Positions 1-6,766 of a DNA stretch of 16,170 nt are shown piece after piece. The stretch is from the NCBI GenBank assembly GCA_934501475.1, contig CAKSUL010000042.1:1-16170 (forward strand). The letters run 5' to 3'. The notes beneath the pieces are model-generated. The model made no database searches. It was not told where the DNA came from and worked only from the letters and a program-made list of their open reading frames with translations. Source of the DNA: an uncultured Roseovarius sp. (lineage in GTDB: Bacteria > Pseudomonadota > Alphaproteobacteria > Rhodobacterales > Rhodobacteraceae). The position numbers and the translations under genes are program-made. Each line of letters starts with the position of its first letter. Position 1 is the first letter of the stretch.

Positions 1-90
1 CAGATGCTTGCCCTGCGACAAAACATCCTTCTTTTGAAAACAAGTACTTGCCGGGGTGCCCAAAAAACAGGCAAATCAGGGAAGCCTGCC

Positions 91-99
91 TGATATAAC
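91..99 (+). promoter_or_regulatory. candidate extended -10 promoter of uvrC
   Basis: The sequence TGATATAAC carries a TG one base before a hexamer, TATAAC, that matches 5 of 6 positions of the sigma-70 consensus. This is the extended -10 arrangement, which can work with a poor -35, and no convincing -35 is visible 16-18 bases upstream. Transcription would begin near 106 and give a leader of about 115 bases before the uvrC ATG. The position also argues against the longer GTG-started reading frame at 56, which would begin upstream of this promoter. The call rests on the motif alone. Confidence 0.45.
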
Positions 100-113
100 G
101 GAAATTCCCGGCT

Positions 114-157
114 TGTGGATTGTTGCCCCCAGACTTATCCACAGAAACCGTGGACAG
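114..157. promoter_or_regulatory. DnaA-box-like cluster / competing hairpins in the uvrC leader
   Basis: TTATCCACA at 135-143 is identical to the consensus DnaA box. TGTGGATTG at 114-122 and CGTGGACAG at 149-157 are weaker copies in the opposite orientation. In RNA, 114-120 pairs perfectly with 137-143 over 7 bp with a 16-nt loop. Bases 138-142 can instead pair with 150-154 over 5 bp with a 7-nt loop, so the two stems exclude each other. The site could bind DnaA, shape the leader RNA, or be coincidental. The sequence matches are seen directly; the function is inferred. Confidence 0.4.
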
Positions 158-220
158 GTTCGCCCTTGCCTTGAGGGCTATAAGATTGCAGCCCTCGCAA
201 AGAATCATATCTTGAGTCCC

Positions 221-2092
221 ATGACCGAAACGCCCGCCCCTTCCTCGCCGCCGCAAACCGGCCATACCGTGATCCAGTCCTATCTGCGCACGCTTGACAA
301 TTCGCCCGGCGTTTACCGGATGCTGGATGCGCAGGCGCGTGTTCTCTATGTGGGCAAGGCGCGCAACCTGCGCGCGCGGGTCAGCAGCTATGCGCGCCCC
401 ACCGGCCATACCGGGCGCATCGCGCGCATGATCGCCGCCACCGCGTCGATGATGTTCCTGACCACGCGCACCGAGACCGAGGCATTGCTGCTTGAGCAGA
501 ACCTGATCAAGCACCTCAAGCCGAAATTCAACGTGCTGCTGCGCGACGACAAGAGCTTTCCCAATATCCTCGTGACGCAGCACGATTTTCCGATGATCAA
601 GAAACATCGCGGGGCCCGGCGCGAGAAGGGCACCTATTACGGCCCCTTCGCCAGTGCCGGCGCCGTCAACCGGACACTGGCCCAGTTGCAGCGCGTGTTC
701 CAGCTGCGCAATTGCAACGACGCGATGTTCGAGAGCCGCACGCGCCCCTGTCTGCAATATCAGATCAAACGCTGCACCGCGCCTTGTGTCGGGCTGATCA
801 GCCAGGCGGAATACGCCGTGCAGGTGCAGGACGCCGAACGCTATCTGTCCGGGCGCTCGACCGAGATTCAGGAAAAGCTGGCCGCGCAGATGGCCGAGGC
901 GTCGGACGCGATGGAGTTCGAGCGCGCCGCCGCCCTGCGTGATCGGATCAAGGCGATGACGCAGGTGCAGACGGCGCAGGGCATCAATCCGCGCACCGTG
1001 ACCGAGGCCGACATCATCGCGCTGCATCTCGAAGACGGGCAGGCCTGCGTGCAGGTGTTCTTCATCCGCGGCGGGCAGAACTGGGGCAACCGCGATTTTT
1101 ACCCCCGTGTCGGCGTCGATGTGGATCTGGCCGAGGCGCTGGAGGCGTTTGTCGGGCAGTTCTACGACTCAAAGGAACCGCCGCGCCAGTTGATCCTGTC
1201 CAACGCGCTGGACAACCCCGACCTGATGGCCGCCGCGCTGAGCGAGAAACTGGGCCGCAAGGTCGAAATCCTGGTCCCGCAACGCGGCGAAAAGGCCGAG
1301 CTGGTCGAGGCCGCGATGCGCAATGCCCGCGAAAGCCTGGCGCGCAAGATGGCCGAGAGTGCGACGCAGGTCAGGCTGCTGCGCGGTCTGGCCGAGGCGT
1401 TCGATCTGCCCCATACCCCCCGGCGGATCGAGGTGTATGACAACAGCCATATCCAGGGCAGCCACGCCGTCGGCGCGATGGTGGTGGCCGGTCCCGAGGG
1501 GATGATGAAGAACCAGTATCGCAAGTTTGATATCAAGGGTGACGATCTGACCCCCGGCGATGATTTCGGCATGATGAAAGAGGTGCTGACGCGCCGGTTC
1601 AAGCGGCTGCTGAAGGAGGATCCTGACCGTGAAAACGGGCTGTGGCCGGATTTGTTGCTGATCGACGGCGGCGCGGGGCAGGTCAGTGCGGTGCGCGCGA
1701 TCATGGATGAAATGGGCGTCAGCGACATCCCGATGGTCGGCGTGGCCAAGGGCATCGACCGCGATCAGGGCAAGGAGGAATTCCACCGCACCGGCAAGCG
1801 CGTGATGGCGTTGCAGCGCAATGATCCGGTGCTCTATTTCATCCAGCGGATGCGCGATGAGGCGCACCGTTTTGCGATCGGGGCGCATCGCGCGAAACGC
1901 TCGAAGGCGATCGGGGCCACGCCGCTGGACGATGTTCCGGGCGTCGGGTCGGCGCGAAAACGCGCCTTGCTGGCGCATTTCGGCTCGGCCAAGGCGGTGT
2001 CGCGCGCCAATCTGGCGGACCTGTGCGCGGTGGATGGCGTGTCGGCGGGGCTGGCGCAGAAGATCTATGACTTCTTCCATGAAAAGGGCTGA
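221..2092 (+). CDS. uvrC: UvrABC excinuclease subunit C
   Basis: UvrC makes the dual incisions of nucleotide excision repair after UvrA/UvrB damage recognition and acts in the cytosol. Starting at the ATG at 221 gives 623 residues, normal for the family. The order is an N-terminal GIY-YIG nuclease (GVY at 30-32, YVGK at 43-46), a cysteine-rich stretch (RPCLQYQIKRCTAPC), a UVR motif for UvrB contact around residues 221-250, the RNase H-like nuclease starting at EVYDNSH (Asp407) with a later LLLIDGG, and C-terminal helix-hairpin-helix repeats around 568-620. A frame continuation upstream to a GTG at 56 would add 55 residues lacking family resemblance and would start upstream of the putative promoter, so I reject it. 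The Shine-Dalgarno sequence is weak. pgsA follows after 45 bases and is probably cotranscribed. Confidence 0.97.
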   Translation: MTETPAPSSPPQTGHTVIQSYLRTLDNSPGVYRMLDAQARVLYVGKARNLRARVSSYARPTGHTGRIARMIAATASMMFLTTRTETEALLLEQNLIKHLKPKFNVLLRDDKSFPNILVTQHDFPMIKKHRGARREKGTYYGPFASAGAVNRTLAQLQRVFQLRNCNDAMFESRTRPCLQYQIKRCTAPCVGLISQAEYAVQVQDAERYLSGRSTEIQEKLAAQMAEASDAMEFERAAALRDRIKAMTQVQTAQGINPRTVTEADIIALHLEDGQACVQVFFIRGGQNWGNRDFYPRVGVDVDLAEALEAFVGQFYDSKEPPRQLILSNALDNPDLMAAALSEKLGRKVEILVPQRGEKAELVEAAMRNARESLARKMAESATQVRLLRGLAEAFDLPHTPRRIEVYDNSHIQGSHAVGAMVVAGPEGMMKNQYRKFDIKGDDLTPGDDFGMMKEVLTRRFKRLLKEDPDRENGLWPDLLLIDGGAGQVSAVRAIMDEMGVSDIPMVGVAKGIDRDQGKEEFHRTGKRVMALQRNDPVLYFIQRMRDEAHRFAIGAHRAKRSKAIGATPLDDVPGVGSARKRALLAHFGSAKAVSRANLADLCAVDGVSAGLAQKIYDFFHEKG

Positions 2093-2137
2093 AACCGCCC
2101 GCTTCCCATTGGCATCCGATCACAGTAGAACCATCAC

Positions 2138-2803
2138 ATGAGATGGAACGTTCCCAACATCCTGACTCTGTTGCGCCTGATCGCCGCCCCGGCGGTTGCG
2201 GTGATGTTTCTCTATTTCACAAGACCTTATGCAGACTGGTTTGCCCTGTTGCTGTTCATCACCGCCGCGATAACCGATTGGTTCGACGGGTATCTCGCGC
2301 GCACATGGCGCCAGGAGACCAAACTGGGCGCGATGCTGGACCCGATTGCCGACAAGGCGATGGTGGTGATCGCGCTGATGGTGATCGTGGGCTATTCCAG
2401 CATGTCACCCTGGCTGGTCCTGCCCGCGACGATGATCCTGTTCCGCGAAGTGTTCGTGTCGGGCTTGCGCGAGTATCTCGGCGACACGGCCGGCACGCTC
2501 AGGGTGACGCGGTTGGCCAAGTGGAAAACCACCGCGCAGATGATCGCGATTGCGGTGCTGTTCGCCCAGGGCGTGTTCGAGCATTATCTGGGCATGTCGA
2601 TCCTGGGCATGGATGAGGTGCTGGTCGGCGAAATCCTGGCCGGGCGCGAAGAGGATATTCACGGGCTGTGGTGGAAACTGCGCGGCATGGTCTGGGCGGG
2701 TCATGCGGGGCTGTGGCTGTTGTGGCTGGCCGCCGCATTGACGATGATCACCGGCGTGGACTACCTTGCCAAGGCAATGCACCATCTGAAGGAGGATAAC
2801 TGA
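2138..2803 (+). CDS. pgsA: CDP-diacylglycerol--glycerol-3-phosphate 3-phosphatidyltransferase
   Basis: This membrane enzyme condenses CDP-diacylglycerol with glycerol 3-phosphate to phosphatidylglycerophosphate, the committed step to phosphatidylglycerol and cardiolipin. The 221-residue protein carries the complete CDP-alcohol phosphatidyltransferase signature D-x2-D-G-x2-A-R-x8-G-x3-D-x3-D: Asp47, Asp50, Gly51, Ala54, Arg55, Gly64, Asp68 and Asp72. Hydrophobic segments flank it around 10-28, 32-47, 74-104 and near the C-terminus. The N-terminal RWNVPNILTLLR is typical of PgsA and supports this start. An insert with charged residues before the last membrane segment is somewhat longer than in short homologues. 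The stop overlaps the moaD start by one base, so the two are translationally coupled. Confidence 0.95.
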   Translation: MRWNVPNILTLLRLIAAPAVAVMFLYFTRPYADWFALLLFITAAITDWFDGYLARTWRQETKLGAMLDPIADKAMVVIALMVIVGYSSMSPWLVLPATMILFREVFVSGLREYLGDTAGTLRVTRLAKWKTTAQMIAIAVLFAQGVFEHYLGMSILGMDEVLVGEILAGREEDIHGLWWKLRGMVWAGHAGLWLLWLAAALTMITGVDYLAKAMHHLKEDN

Positions 2804-3048
2804 TGGATGTTCTCTATTTTGCATGGGTCCGGGAACGGATCGGGATGCCGCGCGAAAAGGTTCAGACCGACGCTGCGACCGTGCAGGATCTGGTGACGGA
2901 ACTGTCGGCGCGTGAACCGCGCTATGCTGCCGCCTTTGCCGATATCTCGGCGCTGCGGGTGGCCGTCGACCAGGAATTGACCGGGTTCGATGCGCCGCTG
3001 GCCGGTGCGCGCGAAGTGGCCTTCTTTCCGCCGATGACCGGGGGCTGA
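2803..3048 (+). CDS. moaD: molybdopterin synthase small (sulfur carrier) subunit
   Basis: MoaD is the ubiquitin-fold sulfur carrier of molybdopterin synthase. Its C-terminal glycine is adenylated and converted to a thiocarboxylate that supplies the dithiolene sulfurs of the molybdenum cofactor. The 81-residue protein is the usual length and ends in the required Gly-Gly, preceded by a conserved VAFFPP-type strand. The start ATG shares its A with the pgsA TGA (ATGA overlap) and has a strong AAGGAGG at 2789-2795. moaE follows after 5 bases, so the two subunits are made from one message. Linkage to pgsA rather than to other moa genes suggests a housekeeping operon arrangement. Confidence 0.95.
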   Translation: MDVLYFAWVRERIGMPREKVQTDAATVQDLVTELSAREPRYAAAFADISALRVAVDQELTGFDAPLAGAREVAFFPPMTGG

Positions 3049-3053
3049 ACGCC

Positions 3054-3506
3054 GTGGATATCCGCGTGCAGGAGGCGGCCTTTGATCTGGGGCATGAAAC
3101 CAACGTCTTTGCCGACCGACAGGCGGGCATGGGCGCGGTCGTGACCTTTGCCGGGATCGTGCGCGACATCGCCGGGGGGCTGGATCACATGCAGATCGAG
3201 CATTACCCCGGCATGACCGAAAAGGCGTTGACGGCCATCGCCACGGATGCCTGCGCCCGCTGGGATCTGGGCGATGTGCTGATCATTCACCGCCATGGCC
3301 GCCTTGCACCCAATGACCGCATCATGATGGTCGCCACCGCCTCGCGTCACCGCGCGGATGCGTTTCAGGCGGCGGAATTCCTGATGGATTTCCTCAAATC
3401 TCGCGCGCCGTTCTGGAAGAAAGAGACCAGCGGCGACGCCGTCGGCTGGGTCGCCGCGCGCGACGAGGACGAGGCCGCGCTGGAAACATGGACGCCAAAG
3501 GCATGA
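3054..3506 (+). CDS. moaE: molybdopterin synthase large (catalytic) subunit
   Basis: MoaE converts precursor Z (cyclic pyranopterin monophosphate) to molybdopterin with sulfur from the MoaD thiocarboxylate, in a MoaD2-MoaE2 heterotetramer. The protein has 150 residues with a GTG start just after moaD. The catalytic region LKSRAPFWKKE contains Lys115 and Lys122, with the same spacing as the two catalytic lysines of E. coli MoaE. The segment VVTFAGIVRD and the IIHRHGRL strand are also typical. The GTG is favoured because no ATG precedes the conserved IRVQEAAF beginning, and a G-rich ribosome-binding stretch lies at the end of moaD. Confidence 0.95.
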   Translation: MDIRVQEAAFDLGHETNVFADRQAGMGAVVTFAGIVRDIAGGLDHMQIEHYPGMTEKALTAIATDACARWDLGDVLIIHRHGRLAPNDRIMMVATASRHRADAFQAAEFLMDFLKSRAPFWKKETSGDAVGWVAARDEDEAALETWTPKA

Positions 3507-3523
3507 CGCCACGTCGCAGTTGA

Positions 3524-3540
3524 GCCCGCGACAGCCGCGG
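3524..3540 (+). other. GC-rich hairpin downstream of moaE
   Basis: CCCGCG at 3524-3529 pairs perfectly with CGCGGG at 3535-3540 around a 5-base loop. It lies in the 63-base gap between moaE and the SCP2 gene. No U-tract follows, so it is not a classical intrinsic terminator. It might stabilise the upstream message, or attenuate read-through weakly. Confidence 0.4.
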
Positions 3541-3569
3541 GTAAGAGTGCGCAAAAACAAAGGCGTATC

Positions 3570-3860
3570 ATGTCCGATCTTATCCAGGATTACATCACCA
3601 CCCTGACCCCCAAGGCCAGGGGCGCGATCAAGGGCACGGCCAAGCTGATGATCGACGGCGTGGGCAGTGTCATGCTGAACGCCGAGGGCGCATATGCGGG
3701 CGACGATGCGGCGGATGTCACGTTGAAGGCGTCCGATGCCACGTTCCGCGCCATCCTCAGCGGCGATCAGAACCCGGTCATGGCCTTCATGTCCGGCAAG
3801 CTGAAGGTCGATGGCAACACCCAACGCGCCCTCAAGGTCAGCGCGATCCTGACCGGCTGA
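3570..3860 (+). CDS. SCP2 sterol-binding-domain protein (small, stand-alone)
   Basis: This 96-residue protein consists of one SCP2-like fold that binds a lipid or acyl ligand in a hydrophobic cavity. The native ligand in bacteria is usually unknown. Evidence is the overall pattern: a charged N-terminal helix, then strands ending in the hallmark FMSGKLKVDGNTQRALKV near residues 70-90, where SCP2 proteins have a conserved G-K/R-L-K-V-x-G-D/N segment. There is no signal peptide or membrane segment, so it is cytosolic. The start ATG is preceded by an AAAGG-type site. It is separated from moaE by a hairpin-containing gap and converges with the next gene, leaving only 12 bases between stops. Family membership is fairly secure, the role is not. 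Confidence 0.85.
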   Translation: MSDLIQDYITTLTPKARGAIKGTAKLMIDGVGSVMLNAEGAYAGDDAADVTLKASDATFRAILSGDQNPVMAFMSGKLKVDGNTQRALKVSAILTG

Positions 3861-3872
3861 CCGGCGCGCGGG

Positions 3873-4235
3873 TCATTCGCCCGCAGCACTTTCGCCCAGG
3901 GTGCTTTGCATCGCCGACAGGATCAGCATCAGCGCATCGGACTGGTTGCGCGTCATTTCTGACAGGCGCGCATGGGCCAGCAGGGGGGCCGGATCGTCGC
4001 GATATCCCAGCACGTCGTCGGCCGTCATGTCGGGGGCAAGGCGACAGGCCAGATCACTGTAGAAACGCTCGTTCAGATAGCCTGCCCAGCCTGCGATCTG
4101 CGGATCGCTGGCGGTGCTCAGCACCTCATGGATGGCAGCGCGCAGCGCGCTGTCGGGCGTCTCGCAGGGGGCGGCATGGGCCGGGATCGCGCCCATAATG
4201 GACATGAAAATCAGGCATTTGATCAGGTTGCGCAT
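3873..4235 (-). CDS. small secreted protein, unrecognised
   Basis: This is a 120-residue protein I cannot assign to a family. It begins with a Sec signal peptide (basic MRNLIK, hydrophobic core, AHA|A cleavage after residue 21). The mature part is about 99 residues, predicted helical and rich in Ala, Leu and acidic residues, with two cysteines (24 and 64) that could form a disulfide in the periplasm. No catalytic motif is evident. It lies 3 bases downstream of the preceding - strand gene and is surely cotranscribed with it, and it converges on the SCP2 gene. The signal peptide and base composition like the neighbours support a real gene; function is unknown. Confidence 0.7.
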   Translation of the reverse strand: MRNLIKCLIFMSIMGAIPAHAAPCETPDSALRAAIHEVLSTASDPQIAGWAGYLNERFYSDLACRLAPDMTADDVLGYRDDPAPLLAHARLSEMTRNQSDALMLILSAMQSTLGESAAGE

Positions 4236-4238
4236 CGC

Positions 4239-4817
4239 TCATGACTCCGGCTTGGGGGCGGTAAGGTTGGTCTGGACCTCATCGAGGTATTGGGCAAAGA
4301 AATCCTCGGCGCGGCCCGAGGATTGCACGATCTTGGAATAATAGGGGGTTTCGATCCGCTGCACGAAACCGGCGGCCTCCATCGCCTCGATCACGCGCCG
4401 CCCGGTCTCGGGGGAAAACAGCAGGATGGTCAGGCGCTGGATATCGGCCTGATCCAGCCCCGGCGTGGCGCTGACAAGATTGGCCTTTGCCTTGTGAATC
4501 TGGATGGCGCTGAAAATCCCGCGTTTGAGGCGCGGCACCTCAAGGCCCATCAGCTTGCGCCGCTCGGGCGTGTCGATCAGATCAGTGAGTTGACGGTTAT
4601 GGGTCAGGATATAGGTCTCAAGCCGGTCGGGGCGGGCGATCAGATCAAAGCTGCGCAGCAGGAAAAAGAACTCGGACAGCACGAAAACATTCTCGCTGCG
4701 CAGCTTTTGCAGCAGAGTGGGATCGGGGTTGCACGAGGCGAGACATAATTTGTTGTGGAATTCTGTCTTGGCTCGTCGCAAACTCTCGAGAATGCGTATG
4801 TGTGTGGTCTGTGTCAT
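4239..4817 (-). CDS. hypothetical cytosolic protein
   Basis: With the ATG at 4817 the protein has 192 residues; a TTG three codons upstream (4826) is an alternative start and neither has a strong ribosome-binding site. I do not recognise the family. It has no signal peptide or membrane span, is mostly helical with many Leu, Arg and Lys residues, and has segments such as ETGRRVIEAMEAAGFVQRI that could belong to a winged-helix-like DNA-binding fold, although no clear helix-turn-helix is visible. It is the first gene of a two-gene - strand unit that diverges from the secreted-protein cluster across a 158-base spacer. That makes a regulatory role possible but unproven. Confidence 0.7.
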   Translation of the reverse strand: MTQTTHIRILESLRRAKTEFHNKLCLASCNPDPTLLQKLRSENVFVLSEFFFLLRSFDLIARPDRLETYILTHNRQLTDLIDTPERRKLMGLEVPRLKRGIFSAIQIHKAKANLVSATPGLDQADIQRLTILLFSPETGRRVIEAMEAAGFVQRIETPYYSKIVQSSGRAEDFFAQYLDEVQTNLTAPKPES

Positions 4818-4907
4818 GTCTGCCAACAGAGTGGGGCCAGTTACAGGAGATGAAAATGCCTGCTAAAAATTAGTTGGGCAACCTGAAATCAGTATGGCCT
4901 GCCATGA

Positions 4908-4936
4908 TTGAGCGGCGTGGCCATTCCGTCTATCTT
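4908..4936 (+). promoter_or_regulatory. candidate sigma-70 promoter of the secreted-protein operon
   Basis: TTGAGC (4908-4913) and TATCTT (4931-4936) are separated by exactly 17 bases and each matches the consensus at 4 of 6 positions. Transcription would start near 4943, about 33 bases before the ATG of the first gene. The first transcribed bases overlap TTTTCCACA (4935-4943), one mismatch from a DnaA box. The surrounding 16 bases (4934-4949) match 14 of 16 positions of a segment in the uvrC leader (134-149). No other candidate of equal quality was seen in this divergent spacer. Confidence 0.4.
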
Positions 4937-4975
4937 TTCCACAGACACCCCGATATTTTTCAAGGATGCAAGATC

Positions 4976-5569
4976 ATGTTCGACGCCATCAAGATCACCG
5001 CCACCGCATTTCTGATTGCCGCCGCCCCGGCCGCCATGGCCGACACTGCCGGTCTGGACAGCTTTCGCGCCCTGACCGCCGTTGAGGTGGCCGAGGCCGA
5101 AATCACCGCCACGCTGAAGCCCGTGACCGTCGCCGATGAGGCCAGCGCCGCCAAGGGCGTGCTGAGCGCGGGTGACCGGGTCGCCTTTGAGATCGGCGGC
5201 GTCGAGGGGGCCAAGGTCTATATCCTCAACATGGATTCCGCCGGCACCATTCAGATGATCTATCCCAACCGCTTTGTCGAAGGCGGTGTGCCGCAGGTCG
5301 AGGACACGCTGATGGTGCCCGCCGAGGGCGACACCTATGAATTCGAGGTCAGCGGCGAGGGCGGCACCGAGGTGGTCAAGGTGATCGCGATCGACGGCGA
5401 CACCACCGCGTTCGAGGCGCTGGTTGCCGCGCTGTTCGACACCGAAAAGGCATTCCCGCGCGCCATTCAACCGGCCGAGAAGACGACACAGGACCTGGCG
5501 GACTTCTTTTCGGGCTCCGCAGCTTCGCAGATCCGCGAAGCCACACTGGAATATGTGATCGCCAAGTGA
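4976..5569 (+). CDS. secreted DUF4384-like protein
   Basis: This 197-residue protein begins with a signal peptide (cleavage after AMA, residue 22). A domain around residues 65-140 matches my knowledge of DUF4384: a strand-rich segment with 'YILNMDSAGTIQMIYPNRF', followed by a VPAEG turn and an EFEVSGEGG...KVIAI strand pair. The domain is found in bacterial surface and signalling proteins, often next to proteases or caspase-like enzymes, and its biochemical role is not known to me. There are no cysteines at all, unlike the second DUF4384-like protein of the cluster. The frame stays open upstream, but the ATG at 4976 with AAGG ten bases before it and an immediate signal peptide is the best start. 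It leads the operon; the OmpA-like gene follows after 37 bases. Confidence 0.8.
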   Translation: MFDAIKITATAFLIAAAPAAMADTAGLDSFRALTAVEVAEAEITATLKPVTVADEASAAKGVLSAGDRVAFEIGGVEGAKVYILNMDSAGTIQMIYPNRFVEGGVPQVEDTLMVPAEGDTYEFEVSGEGGTEVVKVIAIDGDTTAFEALVAALFDTEKAFPRAIQPAEKTTQDLADFFSGSAASQIREATLEYVIAK

Positions 5570-5606
5570 TCGCGCGCGCCGCGCAAAGGCATTTGAAAGG
5601 GCTGAC

Positions 5607-6182
5607 ATGACGATACCCGCGTTCATCCGACGGCCCTTTTTGCCGGGCATGGCCTGCGCGATCATCCTCGCCGCGCTGTCCGTCCCGTCAGGCCCGGCCC
5701 ATGCCGAGGACTGCGCCGATCTTCCTTCCGTTCTGGGCGAGGGCGCGGATAAATCGCAGATCCGCTGCGCGCTGCGCGCGGCGCAACAGAAATCCATGAC
5801 GCGCGGCATCTCGATTGTCGAGACCGATGCCGCGGTCGAGGCGGTGTCCTTTGCGATCAATTTTGAGTTCGCAAGCGCCCGGATCACGCCCGCCTCGCAG
5901 ATGTTGCTGATGGCGGTGGCGCAGGTGATCGCCGAAGACGCGGATCTGCGCCGCGCGGCCTATTTCATCGACGGGCACACCGATGCCGTCGGGTCCGAGG
6001 CCGCCAACATGACGCTGGGACTGAAGCGCGCGCGTGCAACCGCCGAACAGTTGCAGGACGCGCTTGGGTTCGAGGTGACAATGAATGTGCGCAGCTATGG
6101 CGAAACCCGCCTGATCCAGCCGGATGCGCCCGAATCCGGCGAAAACCGCCGCGTCGAAATCACACCCGTTTCACTGGAGTAG
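5607..6182 (+). CDS. OmpA-C family peptidoglycan-binding protein
   Basis: This is a 191-residue exported protein (signal peptide ending in AHA, residue 33) without a beta-barrel. A short N-terminal part contains Cys36 and Cys54, probably a disulfide. An OmpA-C domain fills about residues 80-188: FEFASARIT, DGHTDAVGSEAAN, LGLKRARA, SYGE and ENRRVEI. Asp126 and Arg141 align with the pair that holds diaminopimelate of peptidoglycan in OmpA, so wall binding is expected. It is a soluble periplasmic wall-tethering protein unless held by a partner. The ATG is preceded by GAAAGG. The lipoprotein gene follows after 5 bases, suggesting that wall and membrane anchors are made together. Confidence 0.9.
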   Translation: MTIPAFIRRPFLPGMACAIILAALSVPSGPAHAEDCADLPSVLGEGADKSQIRCALRAAQQKSMTRGISIVETDAAVEAVSFAINFEFASARITPASQMLLMAVAQVIAEDADLRRAAYFIDGHTDAVGSEAANMTLGLKRARATAEQLQDALGFEVTMNVRSYGETRLIQPDAPESGENRRVEITPVSLE

Positions 6183-6187
6183 ATCAA

Positions 6188-6736
6188 ATGACGATGCCCC
6201 AACCCCGCTTTCCGTCCCGCCGCAGCGCCGCCACGGCTCTGGGCGCTGTGTCGCTGGCCCTGATCGTGGCGGGGTGCACCGATGGTGAACCGCAATCCAT
6301 GCGCGCCAATCCCACCCCGGCCGAGCAGGTCGTCACTGCCCAGCCCGCCCCGGCAACCCCGGCGGCGACCGCAACCAGGAAACCCGGCAAGACAAAGGCC
6401 GCGCAAACCATGACACGCAGACCCCCCGAGGCCCCGGCGCGGACCAACCTGGACCTGAATGTGAGCTATATGGTGCGTATCCTGGTCCCGGCGGGATCGG
6501 AGCTGAGCCTGCGCGCCCAGGGCGCGGGTGATGCGCCGCCCGCGTTGAAAACCGTCAAGATCGAGTCGGGCCCGCCCTATTCGGTCAGCCTGCCGGTGCA
6601 ATCCGGCGCTGCGGCCTATCCGATGGAGGTCACCGCCACGCTGACCTCAACCATCGGGCATGTCCTGAGCGGCGCCATCACGCTGAGCGCGCCGCCAACC
6701 GGCCCGGTGGAAATCACCATGAGTCCGCAGTCCTGA
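6188..6736 (+). CDS. lipoprotein with YbaY/YscW-like beta domain
   Basis: This is a 182-residue protein with a lipobox (IVAGC; lipidated Cys30). The residue after Cys is Thr, not Asp, so by the E. coli sorting rule it would go to the outer membrane. A low-complexity Pro/Ala/Thr linker spans about 41-86, and a compact beta-rich domain spans about 87-180. The line VRILVPAGSELSLRAQGAGD, then strands and a final VEIT, resembles the YbaY/YscW (type III secretion chaperone-like) lipoprotein domain of the form 'LPPGAVLxVxLxD'. That assignment is by eye and only moderate. Before the hydrophobic core is SRRSAA, a twin-arginine-like motif. ATG is chosen by GGAG eight bases upstream; Met3 is an alternative. 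Confidence 0.75.
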   Translation: MTMPQPRFPSRRSAATALGAVSLALIVAGCTDGEPQSMRANPTPAEQVVTAQPAPATPAATATRKPGKTKAAQTMTRRPPEAPARTNLDLNVSYMVRILVPAGSELSLRAQGAGDAPPALKTVKIESGPPYSVSLPVQSGAAAYPMEVTATLTSTIGHVLSGAITLSAPPTGPVEITMSPQS

Positions 6737-6766
6737 TCCTTGGCGCCGATATATGAAAGGTCCGTT

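Noticed and set aside
56..220. Extension of uvrC to a GTG at 56
   Set aside because: The extra 55 residues are unlike UvrC, the region holds the likely promoter and DnaA-box motifs, and the ATG at 221 gives a normal family length.
1169..2080. A 303-codon - strand open frame inside uvrC
   Set aside because: It is rich in His, Arg and Gln with no domain pattern and lies entirely opposite conserved UvrC nuclease and helix-hairpin-helix coding sequence.
4853..4881. Possible - strand promoter TTGCCC-17-CATTTT for the divergent hypothetical gene
   Set aside because: The spacing is ideal but the -10 matches only 3 of 6 positions, too weak to report as a feature.
4874..4975. Longer N-terminus for the first DUF4384-like protein
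   Set aside because: Residues before the ATG at 4976 would bury the signal peptide, and the stretch overlaps the candidate promoter.
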